A stretch of 64,000 bases of DNA from Lichtheimia corymbifera B2541. Its lineage: Eukaryota; Mucoromycota; Mucoromycetes; Mucorales; Lichtheimiaceae. Every line of letters begins with the position of its first letter. Position 1 is the first letter of the stretch. The notes below the pieces were generated by a model. It ran no database searches and was not told the origin of the DNA. It saw only the letters and a program-made list of their open reading frames with translations. The stretch is taken from positions 91,253 through 155,252 of the forward strand of contig JNEU01000924.1 of assembly GCA_000697475.1 (NCBI GenBank). Direction: 5' to 3'. Position numbers and translations under genes: made by a program. Shown one piece after another: positions 34,239-46,843 of the stretch.

Positions 34239-37200
34239 GTAAGAGGATACGAAAGGAGTAAGTATAGAGAGAAGGAAAGAATGAGGAAGCGAGCTGTTTT
34301 ACTTGCTTTTATAAGGGTGAAGTTAGATTATATTGTGGGGTTTCGATCGCAACAAAGAGGAAATGGTTCCAAAGAAGGGTTATACACTGCTGTGTGTAGA
34401 GTTGTGAGGTGAGTTGTTACTCCGTGATCCGATAGATACGTTGTAAAGGCTGTTGTCATATGCTGCGGGCGTGCTGTGTGTGATGTATGTGATACAGCGG
34501 TTCGCCCCATTGCACGTTTTACTTTTGAAAAAACAAATTGAACCAACCAAAATGCTGTTTGGTTGTCCCAATAGCAGACACACACCCAGGTGGGAAATCC
34601 TCCCATACTTTACCAATGCCGGGTAAAATAAAAAAGTGGTCTCATGTGATGACAGTGGCGCGCATATATTACTTGTGAAGAAATAAAAAGTGCATGCTTT
34701 TTCCATTTTCAATTGACAGGGAAGTAAATAGTTAATAGAAAAAACCAAGAAGGGAATGGTTTAGAATCGCTATCTCTATTGTCTTTTGATCTCATATTCT
34801 GGTAGCACTTCTAGATCCCAGTGGACTGGTAATCAACGGTAAGCATCTCATTTTGCAGATAACAGTCCAGCAAGTGCAACATCAGCTTGCACGAATAGGG
34901 TTATTGATTTGATGGTGACAGCTGTGAGAAATAGCATTTGTGTAACCATACATGCTTGTTGCACGACTTGTACGCCCACCCGGATACCTGGGTTAAGCTA
35001 GCCGTTATGGCTGTTCACTCCTCAATTGAACCATGGGAAAAGGTGAGGAAATGGGTCAGACGACAAAAAAAAAGTCAACAAGAGTGCATGGGATTACAAG
35101 TGAGTAATCAATTCACCGTATCAGGTGGTGTAGCTGCAAGGAAGGTTCTAGTATTATGGATGATTCGAGTGGACAAAGCAACATGTTGTACAACACTATG
35201 AGGGTTTAAGGAATACAAGAGTGAGTATATGGGGTCGGTGTGAAAAACCAAACACTACTTGCATTCTCAAGAAGCCTTTTTTAATCACAGATCAATACAA
35301 TAGTACCAACATGATACATCATACCATCAAATTGTATGAGTGAATCAAGTAACTTTATTCAAAGGACGAAGAGAAACTGCCAAGGTGTGGTTGGTTTGGC
35401 TGAGTTGAGCGGGTAACTGGGCGATTCTGGGAGATCATGAACCCGAACTAAAAACACTTCTTGGTAACTTCTTCCCCGCCCCCTACTGGTTATCTCGTCT
35501 ACGGGCGTACCATTCATGATGATGATCGAATCATTCTATCTTGATCATGATGTCAGTTTTTGGATCACATGGCTATTCAATCTCGATCATCATGGTCAAA
35601 GCTCCACGAAAAGTGATCATGATCAAGTATAATTGAGCCAGTTCACTCTTTCGAATTTCTAAGACCTTTGTAATAACAATGAGTAAAACGCGTGTGCGTC
35701 ACATGCTGTCCCCTGCAAATTCCTCCAAAGCCAATTAAAAATCCCTTCTCCCACACACACTCACACACACGTATTTCTTACAAGACACCCATTCATATGA
35801 AGCACATGGTGCCCGTGTTGTGCAAAAGGCTGCATCTCATCCGCTTCGTGTAATGAGAAAAGCCGACCCTGTACGTAGAGTTCCGCGGAATATCTTGTAC
35901 ACCATCTCAAACCCCACACACTGAAACAACGTTACTCCTGAATACGTACCTCTTCCATAATCTTCTTTTAGCATATTGCAATTACACGAGCCCTATTGCA
36001 ACAAACCAACCCAGTAACGCTCCAGCAAAATTCGATTTTGGTAATGCTTTTTGTAACCATCGGATACCCAATTAAGGTCCTGGTTGGCAGGTAGCGGTGA
36101 ATCAAACGATCAGCTCTTAGGGAAAAAGCACAATGGCTTACTCAATAAAGAGGTTGTGATAAGGAGGAAGCACTGGTCTGCTTCAGCTGCCTTAATGCGG
36201 ACAAATGTTTTGTTTCGGAAGCATCCGGCAGACCAAAACCTTGTATCACCATCCACGTCCGTGCACATTTTTGTGATAACCAACATTTGTCTCATCTTCA
36301 TAATTACAGCCAAAGACACTTGATATGAGTAACGTGATCAGAAAAAAACACATGGATCATTAGGATGGGCTACTTTGCCATTATTACTTGATAGATCAAA
36401 GCTGTTCCTTTAACACGTGTTAGTCAACAACAACTCTCTGTGTTTGCTAGCCTGCCTTAAACCCATCGCCCTTTCAATGGACTGCTTGGATATAGTCACA
36501 AGGCAGCTATAGCTGTACGTGTGTCATAGACTGCTTACGCATAGGTGATAGGAAGGGTCATGAGGAACAAGAACCAGGTTTTTGGAATTGAAACGAGCGT
36601 AATATTCATATGATCTCATCATAAAAAGGCCAGACTTGTGCATTAGTTGACCACAATTCAAAGGTAATAAGATGCATATACGATAATAGTAGATGCAAGA
36701 TAAAGTGACACAAAGATGTTGCAAGGTTTATAAATGCCAATTCTTCTCGCAATTCTTCGAGGATGGTGGCACCTTGCATACCGATCATCTTTGTACAGCA
36801 AACACGATCGCCGTGTCACAATGCTGTGGTTCTTAGAAAGAGATCTTGTATTGTAGTTTGCCCATCATCACTAGGCATAACCATAGCTCATGTTTCTTGT
36901 CATTAGAGTGGGAGGAGTGATGTGTACTACTATAATGAGATCCGAAAATAAAGACTCCTGTAGCAATGCTCTATCATAGGAATGTTGCAGTGATATTATG
37001 ATGGTAGCTCTGGTTTACTGATGGATCAATGATTTTCAAATCCGTATCAACGGCCGTATATGAAAGGATCTGGTAAGTAATACTAGGAGTAGCATAACCA
37101 ATTATGATGGCAGGCTAATAATTCGCATTGCAACAAAGATCCATTGAATTCTTTATTATAGTAGCATTGGCTATTAGAAAGCTAATAACAATATGGGGAA

Positions 37201-37377
37201 TGGTCATTGTATGGATATTGGGCGTGTGTGAACAAAGAACATCATGCAACTTGGCAACCATTCGTTGGATAGGGATGAAGGTAACACACCAATGGAAGAT
37301 GACGACGGAGTGTGTTCAGCAATCCTTGGCCAACCTTGAACTTACACACCTACTACTACACCTTCTCCTACACGTCG
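34239..37377. other. Long intergenic region, 3.1 kb, no gene recognised
   Basis: Short frames only. Near 35515-35630 several TGATCATGAT-type palindromes cluster. I see no tRNA, transposase or conserved exon. Part of it must hold the HRD3-like promoter. Confidence 0.55.
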
Positions 37378-40300
37378 ATGTCAGGCCATTGGAAAACTTG
37401 GCTACTGTTATCGATAGCATTACTTCAACTCTCGAGCAATGTCATAGGCGATCCTCTTTATACCCCTCCTGGTAGCGATCCTAAACGCAAGGAATTCCTT
37501 TTACGCCGAACCCTTAATGTACGCATGAATGCTCTTCTTTTACCACCAGCAACTAACGCCACTTTCCACCCCTAGTACGAGATATCTCAAGCGACACCCG
37601 ATGACAGTAATACAGAACCCAAAGAACAAGGTGTGTCTTTCATGCCGTCATTGAAAAAGGCACACACAACTTATATATCTCTCAGGTGAACTACTTTATC
37701 GAGTTGCCCTCCAACACCTTGAAGCGATCGATCAGTCATCAGCACCCTCTGCAGACGATACACGAAGGATAGACAACAATGACGACGACGAGCACAGTAT
37801 TCTCGATACAGCATTAGCATCGATTCGCCTAGTATCACAAGCTATATCCCATCTATGGACGCCGCATGACGAAGAGACACACGTTGTGGATGTCACGGAC
37901 CAACTCTTGCAGGACGAGGATCACCTACGACTAGCTATGACAATGCTTGAAAAAGCAGGAAACACATATGGCAATGATGATGCTTTGTTTCTCTTGGCCG
38001 AGATCAACTTTGTAAGCTACACGAGAGGGGTTGGATCATGATGATGGATTATAAGCACTCATCATTGTGATTATTATTATGTAGTTTGCCAAGTACAAGC
38101 ATCCTCGTGATTATAAGACTGCTTACAAGTATTATATGGAGTTGGCAGCGGTTGGCAATGCGACAGCACAAGAGATGATTGGATTCATGTATGCTACTGG
38201 TATGGGACATGCTGTGGAACGAGATCAGGCGCAGGCGCTTCTATATCACACATTTGCTGCTCATGGTGGCGACACAGCGGCTGAAATGACATTGGGTTAT
38301 CGACATTTACTTGGCATTGGTACCGAACAGAAATGCGAGGACGCAGTCTATTATTATCAACGAGTAGCTGAGAAAGGTAGGATGCAAAGGATTGTGTGTC
38401 ATTGTCTGTCTACATGTGGGCTAACTCACACCCACGCTAGCCATCCAACACTTTTTGTCTGGACCCCCTGGAGGACGCACACAGCCCCCACCCAAAGTAC
38501 GACTGTCTGATGAAGCAGGTGGTGTCTATGGATATGGGGCAAGTGCTATGACAGATCGCAGACAACGATCCACAGGTGCAGGCTCTGAGAGATCTGTTAG
38601 CATTGATGAAGTATTACAATATTGGCGCTATTTGGCTCAGACAAAGGGTGATTTTGAAGCACAGGTACGATAATGAGAATGCGATACATATATCAAGATC
38701 TTGCTTCTGATACAATGCGATTAATTCTATCTAGCTCATGCTTGGTCAAATTTACTATCAAGGAACACGAAGCATTGCTCAAGACTTTAAGGAAGCCTGG
38801 TCTTTCTTTTTCCAGGTGGCTGACAGCTTACCTTCCAGCATCACACCAGCCTTCATCAACAGCAAACGTGGTCGGGCTATTGGTCAAGCTGCTGGCTTCC
38901 TAGGTAAAATGTGCTGGCGTGGTGAAGGTGGTCCAGTCGACGTGGGAGCAGCCTACAACTGGTTTGTGCTTGGAGCCGATTTGAATGATTCCATCTCGCA
39001 AAATGGGCTTGGTATGATGTATCTCCATGGTGTTCACGTGCCACAGGTAAGGGAGGAGGAGGAGGATGGATCATACAACTTGCCTTTATTTAACAACTTT
39101 CTTTTACAGAACCGTGACAAGGCGATTGAATATTTCAAGAATGCTGCCGCTCAGGATAATCCAGAAGCCCAAGTCAACCTTGCGATCGAGTACATCAAAC
39201 ATGATACGACATTGAAACACGCCATTCCCTATCTTACACTTGCTGCTGAAGCAAAACACCCGTTGGCTCAGTGGTACCTTGCAAAGCTTCATCAAAATGG
39301 CGTTGGTCTTCCCAAACAATGCCAGGTGGCAGTATCGGTAAGCAATTTATGCATGCACCAATGCTCTTTCAACTGATTTGCTCACGAAAACATCGCTTTT
39401 AGTATTACAAATCGATTGCTGAAAGGTGTGATTGGCTTCATCCCATAGTTGAAACAGCTTATACTGCATATGAAAAGGGCGATCGGGAGAGCGCACTGCT
39501 GTACTATATGATTGCTGCCGAACATGGCTACGAGATTGCTCAATCGAACGTGGCGTATCTTTTGGATAATGGTATGTCATTGAATTCTATTTAAGCCTAA
39601 ATTCATGAGCTAACCCTTCTCCTCATTTTGCAGACAAGCGATTATTCAACATCAAACATCTGTTGGGCCTTGAAAAGACTATGGAAAGGGATCGTGACGC
39701 TGAAGAATATGCATTGATTTATTGGTCCCGATCAGCTAACCAAAACAATATCGACTCACGTGTCAAGATGGGCGACTATTATTTTCGAGGGATTGGAACA
39801 GAAGTCGACTACGAGAAAGCAGCAACATGTTATCGAATTGCTGCAGACATTGATCTATCACCGATGGCCATGTGGAACCTTGGATGGATGTATGAAAACG
39901 GTCTGGGCGTTGCCAAGGATTTCCATCTTGCTAAGCGTGCTTATGACAATGCACTTTCCACCAACCCTGATGCCTATCTTCCCGTCAAATTGTCATTGAT
40001 CAAGCTGTATCTACGCTATTATTGGGGCTGGATTACACGAACTGAAACCGGTCAAGATCTGATGTATGATGACACTCGACGAGCATCATCCAATGATGGC
40101 GATGGTGAAAGTGGAAACATGGATGGTCCCGGAATTGCTGTAGACCATGAAGCACGTCGCCGGAAGGAAATTGAAGCGTATGAATACGAGCGTGCACATA
40201 GAGAGATTGGTGCTGAGGAGGAGCTACGTCGCAAATACAGCAAGCATATGAAACGATTGGAACGCGAGGAAGATGATATCATGGATATGGGTGCTGGATA

Positions 40301-40454
40301 CGATCGTGATCGATACTCGGATAACGAAGACGACGATGATGATGAGTACTCGGAAGAAGATGAATTAATCGAGAGCCTGATGATTCTTGGCCTGTGCATT
40401 CTTGTCGGATGGCTTGTTTATATGCGACAATTCCGTTTTGGAAACAACAACAAT

Positions 40455-40487
<33 letters not shown>

Positions 40488-40514
40488 CCCGCTGATAATA
40501 CACGAGATCACTAG
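37378..40514 (+). CDS. HRD3: HRD3/SEL1L-like ER-associated degradation protein with Sel1 repeats
   Basis: Nine exons chain in frame: 37378-37518, 37576-37630, 37686-38011, 38085-38376, 38441-38664, 38735-39046, 39110-39337, 39403-39571, 39634-40514, giving 875 aa. An N-terminal signal peptide is present (WLLLSIALLQLSSNVIG). Many Sel1-like repeats follow, for example MIGFMYATGMG, LMLGQIYYQGTRS, LGMMYLHGVHVPQ, LAKLHQNGVGLP and LGWMYENGLGV, up to about residue 690. A lumen-side acidic/charged region precedes one C-terminal membrane helix (LMILGLCILVGWLVYM, about 832-850) and a poly-Asn cytosolic tail. This is the layout of Hrd3/SEL1L, the lumenal adaptor that hands misfolded glycoproteins to the Hrd1 ubiquitin ligase. 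The identity rests on whole-length architecture as well as repeat type. Start chosen by the signal peptide. Confidence 0.92.
40441..40488 (+). repeat. (AAC)n microsatellite coding poly-asparagine
   Basis: An AAC/AAT triplet run encodes about 16 asparagines in the short cytosolic tail of the HRD3-like protein. Confidence 0.9.
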
Positions 40515-40830
40515 GCATTGTCTCTCTATTATCCCATATCCTCCCTAAATTCATAGCAACTACTCCTTCAATAAACGCTCATGTAATCATAAACCAAATC
40601 TCTCGTTGTATATTACTATTAAAGTCAGTTGCTACGCATGCTGTCTAAGCGAACATTGTTCCAGGATAGCTTATTACAGAGATAATGCTTTATTGTAGAT
40701 CTTTGATACCAAAGGATTGAAGTTGATCAAAAGTTTACGGGACCAGATTTGCATGATCCGCACGTGATGGTAGCTCAATAACTCAAGCCAGAATTTAGGC
40801 CAGCTGTCAAACCAACTCTTTTTCCTCCTA
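40515..40830. other. Short intergenic region between HRD3-like and ABC-class ATPase genes
   Basis: 316 bp, no gene. Contains AATAAA-like signal near 40570 for the HRD3-like mRNA. Confidence 0.5.
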
Positions 40831-43472
40831 ATGAATCGCGGCGCGTAAGTGTTTCAATGCATGCACCCGTGCTCCTCTAATGTAGATCGTTATAAAGATA
40901 CTACAAGGCAAAATATGGCAACAAAGGCTTTCGGGGCGGTGGCCGTGGCCAGAAACGATCTTGGGATCAGCACCAGCAACAAGAAGGTGACCTTTGAATT
41001 GAAGACGATACCACATGCTCCAATGAACTCACTGTAATGACGACCATAACAGGCTTCCACCACACCAAAGGCAATATCGAAGCGTTTCTAAGGTCGATCG
41101 ACGGACAAGGCTATGGACGTTATCAATCACTTGAAAACCGTATGTTGGTCTACATCAATGCTATATCTGCCATGATGCTCATGTATGATATGTAGAGGTG
41201 TTCACTCATCCATTATACACGCTACGATTCGACAAAGTGCAAAAGGATCCATTCGCGCCACCGAGTCGTATGCGTATCTATGTCAATCGAAGCATTGCTG
41301 GCTTTCCTGCAGATTTGTACGCCGATAAGGAGACGTGAGTTATACTTCATATCAATCACATGAGACGCCCTCCTCATAACATGATGTATCGTCTTAGATC
41401 CACAGCCACAAGCAATTACGTGCTTCGACGAATGAGTGAAGAATTGGATAAAGTACGCCGTTATACAAATGGTGGTGGATTCCATGATATGAAAGGTGGT
41501 GCGATCGAGATATCAAAGCCTGGACAAGAGATCTTGGAACAAAATAGTATCCTCATCCATGAAGGCAATATTGAGGCACGTCTTACATTCGGTCTTCCTG
41601 GTCGTGGTAATAATGATGGTCCCTCCCACAATCCAATGAGAGCTCTTGTTCATATGATTTATTAATAGGTCGAACCATTGCTAGTGAGCGCGCTATCGAG
41701 ATGCTCGTGCACAAACTTCCAGGCATTGTCGAGAGATCATTATTGTATCAAGCATTGGATTCTGACGACCTTCAAAACTTTGTCACATGCTATCGAGATC
41801 AAGAATCCTTGAGGAAGCAATTGAAGGCGCATAGTAAGTGTGGGGTGTATGCTATTATGTCAACGCGCGCATTGATTTGGTATCTGCTGAATAGATCTTG
41901 TGGCATTCATCCCTGATGGTGCTATCCTTCCTAGACAATCTGGTATTTCGGACTTGCCTATGGATTCCTCACAAGCAGCCGCGTTCAGATCACCAGATTC
42001 ACTTCGAACATCAATTACTTGTCAATCGGGAAAAAAGATCACTGGAATGGGCATCAAATGTGGTGTAACAATGATCACAGTAAGTAGTAAGAGATACATG
42101 ATGATATGTGCGTTGATCTGACAAACCATTGCGTGGACTAGGGCGGTGGCTATCACGTGAGTTTTGGACCATCATGGCAAAAGAGCCCGGAACTCAAAGC
42201 ATGATATAGGGGAAATCGACTTTGCTTTCTGCAATTGAGCGAGGAATCTACAATCATATACCAGGTAATAGGCTATTATATGAATCATTATCCATCTAGG
42301 CTAATCATGCAATTATAGGTGATGGCCGAGAATATCTTGTTTGTGATCCAAGCTTGACACGCATCCGAGCTGAAGATGGGTTAGTATTCAAAATATGTGG
42401 CTCATGTATGGAGACTGACGTTGATTTGAATCTATAGTCGCAGTGTTGAAGGAACGGATATCTCGCCCTTTATCAACAACTTACCATTTGGCATCAACAC
42501 GAAGAAATTTTCAACAGCCAACGCAAGTGGTAGCACATCTATGGCTGCCAATGTACAAGAGATGGTCGAGGTAGGATGATTTTATTTTCAGCAGCAACTC
42601 TCAGTGATGGACTATAACGATGCTCTTATAAAGGTTGGTGTGCGAGCCATGATTTATGACGAAGACACGTGTGCCACCAATTTCATGATTCGGGACGAAC
42701 GCATGCAGATGATTGTACCAAAACGGAATGAGCCGATCACTCCTCTTATCTACAAGATCCGTAAGCTCCATCAAGAAAAGGATATTTCGACCATTCTCGT
42801 TGTTGGCAGCTGTGGTGATTATGTGGATGTCTCTGACAACATTATTGAAATGCGCAATTACGAGCCAATGTAAGCAGTGAGATCTTCATCGTGTCAACCT
42901 TATCTCACAGAAACCCTCTTTATATATAGTGATATTACCGATCATGCAAAGAAGATTGCCGCTCAGTATCCAAGAAAGCTTGTCGATGAAGGAGGTAATT
43001 ACTACTAGGATACTTTTCCATGATTCAAATCTGACATGATATATCCTTATTAGGAGATACATATGGCAGTGTCACTCAACGAAGACTGATGATCCCTGCT
43101 TATACCATCGAAAAGAGGTCTGTCAAGGCAATACACACTGTCCATTTCGGCTATCAACACGAGCTATCACTTTCTGCATTGGAAAATTTGGCTCAAAAGC
43201 ACCAAACCCAGTGGATTGCAGCAGCCATTGCTTATTTGAAAACGAGCCAACAAACGAAGGAAGATATCAAGACGTTGCATCAAATGATTGACATATTGGA
43301 AAAGTCATTGGATGGTCTTGTGGTATCAGGAACCAAACCAAACACTCTCAGATCCCCCTTGGACGCTGTGTTGCAACCTCATGAAACAGTACATGGTGAT
43401 TTTGCAAGACCCACACGCTATCAACTTGCCCACGCCATTAATCGTCTTAGAGGTATAAAAGTGGTAGAATAA
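40831..43472 (+). CDS. Predicted ATPase of the ABC class (uncharacterised family)
   Basis: Fourteen exons chain in frame: 40831-40844, 40898-40986, 41053-41139, 41196-41334, 41398-41606, 41669-41833, 41895-42079, 42142-42156, 42210-42264, 42319-42379, 42438-42570, 42634-42869, 42930-42994, 43054-43472, giving 623 aa. The N-terminus is RGG-rich (GFRGGGRGQK). Hallmarks of the predicted ABC-class ATPase family are DKVQKDPFAPPSRMRIYV, LPGRGRTIASERA, GGGYHGKSTLL (Walker A, about residues 297-307), YDEDTCATNFMIRDERM (Walker B region) and VVGSCGDYVDVSDNII. The protein is soluble, with no membrane span. Its cellular role is unknown to me; the RGG tail could bind RNA, which is speculation. The Walker A motif is split over a 15-nt exon. 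Introns 1 and 11 use AAAG acceptors. Confidence 0.9.
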
Positions 43473-43627
43473 TAAACTGTGGTCTGCGTAAACAAATATC
43501 CTGCGTTGATGCTTATGATCAAGTGACACTCTCTTCACCCATTATTTCAACATCTTTGTCAGCCAAGACTCTCGTTTTCCCTTTACCCCATTTTCCCCCT
43601 TCTTCCCATTTATTGATAAAGACGAAT

Positions 43628-45948
43628 ATGGTTTCATTGTGGTGGAGCCAAAGTGCCTTGGATGACCAGATTGGTAATGGGTGTTATTACAAGCACGACA
43701 TGGTAGACGACTAACAGACTTAAATGGCTACACTACATAGACAAAGCAACGTCCGAGCTCTTGCCTACCAATCAGGAAGACATTGCACTTCATTTTACTA
43801 TCAGCGACCATATTCGAAGCAAGAGGGTGAACAGCAAGGAAGCTATGCGTTCTCTGAAACGGAGGTTACAGCATAAAAACCCAAACGTGCAGTTGGCTGC
43901 TTTATCGGTGAGTGGAGGATACGCACACGAACAAGGTCGACGCCTATCTCACTCATTGATGGATAGCTTACCGATACATGTGTCAAGAATGCTGGTGATG
44001 CCTTTGTACGAGAGATTGCTAGTCGAGAATTCATGGAGACTCTTACTATGATTCTACACTCTGTAAGTACGATTTAAGGGATTATAACAAATATATTGAA
44101 CTTACACTCTACATAATAGCCGGATTGTAACCTGGACGTCAAGAATAAGATCCTTGCTGTCATCCAGACTTGGGCTATCGCTGCAAAGAACAATCCAAGC
44201 CTAAATTACTTGACCGACACTTACCACTTGCTTCAGCATGAACGATTTCAATTCCCGCCTTTGAATGAACATGTCAATGCATTGCTCCTGGAAACCGCAG
44301 CAGTATGTTTGAATCCCATCATTACACTTTTAAGGATACTGACATGGATATCTTAAGCCACCTGAATGGACTGATTCGGATGTATGTGAACGCTGCAGAA
44401 CACCATTCACTTTCACCAACCGTAAAGTAAGTTTTATGGTCAATGAAGATTGAGAATGGTCATGGTGCTTACTGTGGATAATGAATGTAGCACCATTGCC
44501 GGAACTGTGGTGGCACTTTTTGTCAAGAATGCTCTTCAAAGAATCTACCCTTACCCCATTTGGCCATCGACGATCATGTCCGTGTATGCTATGGATGTTA
44601 TATCAAGCTGAAGCTCTCCCGGGTTGCCAAAAAGGGTCCTGTTATTCCACCACCACAACTAGTGCCTACACCAAAGAATACTACTCGGCATGAGGAAACC
44701 ACTACATCTGCTCCTGTTGTCAATGGATCGGAAGATAAACAATTTGAGGAGGATCTGAAGCGAGCAATTGAGTTATCCAAAGCAGAAGCGGAGCAACATC
44801 ACTATGCACCATCAGCGGCTGCTGTTGCCAAGGATACCGATTTGAGATCGACAACACAATATGGACTGGTAATGTTTATTATGATGGCTTTCGATAAATA
44901 TATTGACAAAGTCCTCTGCTTAGAATGGTGTCAAGGAGGAGGAGGCAGAGGAGGAGGATCCAGAACTAGCAGCAGCCATTGCAGCCTCTCTACGTGACAT
45001 GGAAGATGCACAAAAGACCGAACTCGAGTATTACAACCAGCAGAGCAGTTCACGAAGAACAAATACGGAAGAGCTCTCGAACACAGAAATGGACAACATT
45101 GAATTATTTGCGACATTAATGGAACGAATGAGCGCGACTGCAGTAAACAACATCGGGACCGATGAGCAAATCAATCAATTATACACCCAAATCGCGACCT
45201 TGCAACCCAAATTGGTTAAAAACCTTGATGATGCAATCCAGAGACACAGTACGTGTTAACCATCATTTGTTCTGGCACTCATACTAATAATGGATCCACA
45301 GATAGGTATTCAATGTTGCACGAGAAATTGAATAATGCAGTGAGAACGTATGATCGACTACTCGAACAAAAGGTGGCAAGTTCCTATCAGCGCGTATCCA
45401 ACGCTTCAATACAGCAGCAGCCATATGGTGTACCACAATCGGCTTATAATGCAGCAGCTCCACAACAATACCCAGTTTATCCGCAAACGTCTTCTCAATC
45501 CTTGTATCCAAGTATGCAACCTTCCAATGGACAAAGATCGTATCCTGGTCAACCATCGCCATACCAACCACCATTTGCAACATCCCCACGACCAACCACA
45601 TTATCACCCACTGCACCGTCTCACGGGAACCCCTTAAGCGGTATCCAAGCTCCTACTTCGATGACTATACCCACGCAAGATCCAACACCATCCGCGGATC
45701 AACCTGAACAACGTCATTTTCCACAAACAGTTTCAGCTGTGGGAGACAATCATCATGTTTCGTACAACTATGATAACAATCTCGGGCGATGGGTGACGAC
45801 CAATGTGTCACAAATCCAGCAACAAATGCCGCCACCACCCGCGCCACAGCAAGTGATGAACCTTCCTCCTGCACCTACACATACCCCCCAACAGCAACAA
45901 CAAGCTACAAGACCACAAGTGGAGGAACCCTCATTGATTGAACTTTGA
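43628..45948 (+). CDS. VPS27: Vps27/HRS, ESCRT-0 subunit (VHS-FYVE-UIM)
   Basis: Eight exons, 43628-43673, 43741-43907, 43967-44062, 44120-44302, 44358-44426, 44491-44868, 44924-45248 and 45302-45948, give 636 aa. A VHS domain covers about residues 8-145 ([22 protein letters not shown]). A FYVE zinc finger spans about 165-235 ([27 protein letters not shown]) for PI3P binding. Two ubiquitin-interacting motifs follow, at about 271-287 ([15 protein letters not shown]) and 324-340 ([16 protein letters not shown]). A helical Hse1-binding-like region comes next. The Gln/Pro-rich tail carries a PTAP motif (about 523) for Vps23 and ends in SLIEL, a clathrin box. It sorts ubiquitinated cargo into multivesicular bodies with Hse1. 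VPS25 of the same pathway lies 11 kb downstream. Identity is firm. Confidence 0.96.
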
Positions 45949-46030
45949 ATATATAGCGTTGTCATAGCAATTACAATTGATCAATACATTCATCTCAATG
46001 ACTTGTTTTTATTTATTGAATAATTGTTGT

Positions 46031-46843
46031 TTACGCAGCCTTGACAGCAGCTGATTGTTGCAACAGGTGGTTGACAGCCATATCACGATAGGATTCCAGA
46101 CCAGGGACCTTGAGACCTACAACCTTTGCAGCATCATCCCATTGACGCACTTGCACCTTGAGCTTAAAGAGGGGATCTTGTTCAAATTCCTTCACTTGCT
46201 CAGGGGTAAATGGACCACCCTATTGCAGGAAAAATATATCAGCATTGAAAGTTCATGTTGTACCAAGATTACAATAGATACCTGGTATTTCAGGGACATT
46301 TTACTGGCAGCACTCAATCCGTCATAGTAAGTGGCATCTTTACCAGTCAAATAGCGTTTGACTGCCACATGGGCTTCCACCAATTGAGCAACCTTGTCTG
46401 AGAAACCAAGCCTGCGGAGATATTGGCCGCCAATGCGCTCGTGGCCAGTGACGCCCACACTGATTGATTGCTTTTCTCCACTTTTTTCAACAGCCGAGGG
46501 ATCCAATTCTGCCAATGCCGACGCATCGCACATTATCCGCTTTTGTTCCTTTTCTATGGGAAATTGACCAATATCATGCAACAATGCGCCTAGCACAGTT
46601 TCATCGTCAGCACCTATTATACAATAAATCAATCAGCAACATTTATGAGTTGAAATGGATTATTATGAGGGTGGCTGTTATAGTAGTTGTGGTAATAGTA
46701 CCTGCATCAACCGCTTGTGCTGCAGCTTGAAGACAATGATCAAGTTGGGAGATCTTTTCACCAATGTAATCGTGCTTATATCCATCCACAAGGATTTTGA
46801 ATAAGTTATCCACAATTTGATTGCAAGCTTCAGGGGTTGCCAT
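46031..46843 (-). CDS. phnZ: PhnZ-like HD-domain di-iron oxygenase (phosphonate catabolism)
   Basis: Three exons, 46843-46702, 46613-46282 and 46219-46031, give 220 aa. The whole protein follows the PhnZ subfamily of HD domains: Tyr26 and Glu29 in DYIGE match the PhnZ YxxE switch; candidate iron ligands are His36 (QLDH), His60-Asp61 (LLHDIGQ), His105 (GHERIGG), His129 (EAHVAVKRYL) and Asp186/187 (RQWDDAAKV). The subfamily signature GGPFTPEQV and PGLESYRD are present. Bacterial PhnZ cleaves (R)-1-hydroxy-2-aminoethylphosphonate with O2 to glycine and phosphate; related enzymes act on methylated analogues, so the substrate is inferred. No signal peptide, so cytosolic. It is divergently transcribed from a PhyH dioxygenase 493 bp away, the partner enzyme expected for the first step. 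Tail-to-tail with VPS27 (82 bp apart). Confidence 0.87.

Noticed and set aside
46031..46843. Alternative call as a generic HD phosphohydrolase (nucleotidase-like)
   Set aside because: The YxxE pair, the GGPFTPEQV block and RQWDDAAK point to the PhnZ oxygenase branch, and the PhyH neighbour supports it.
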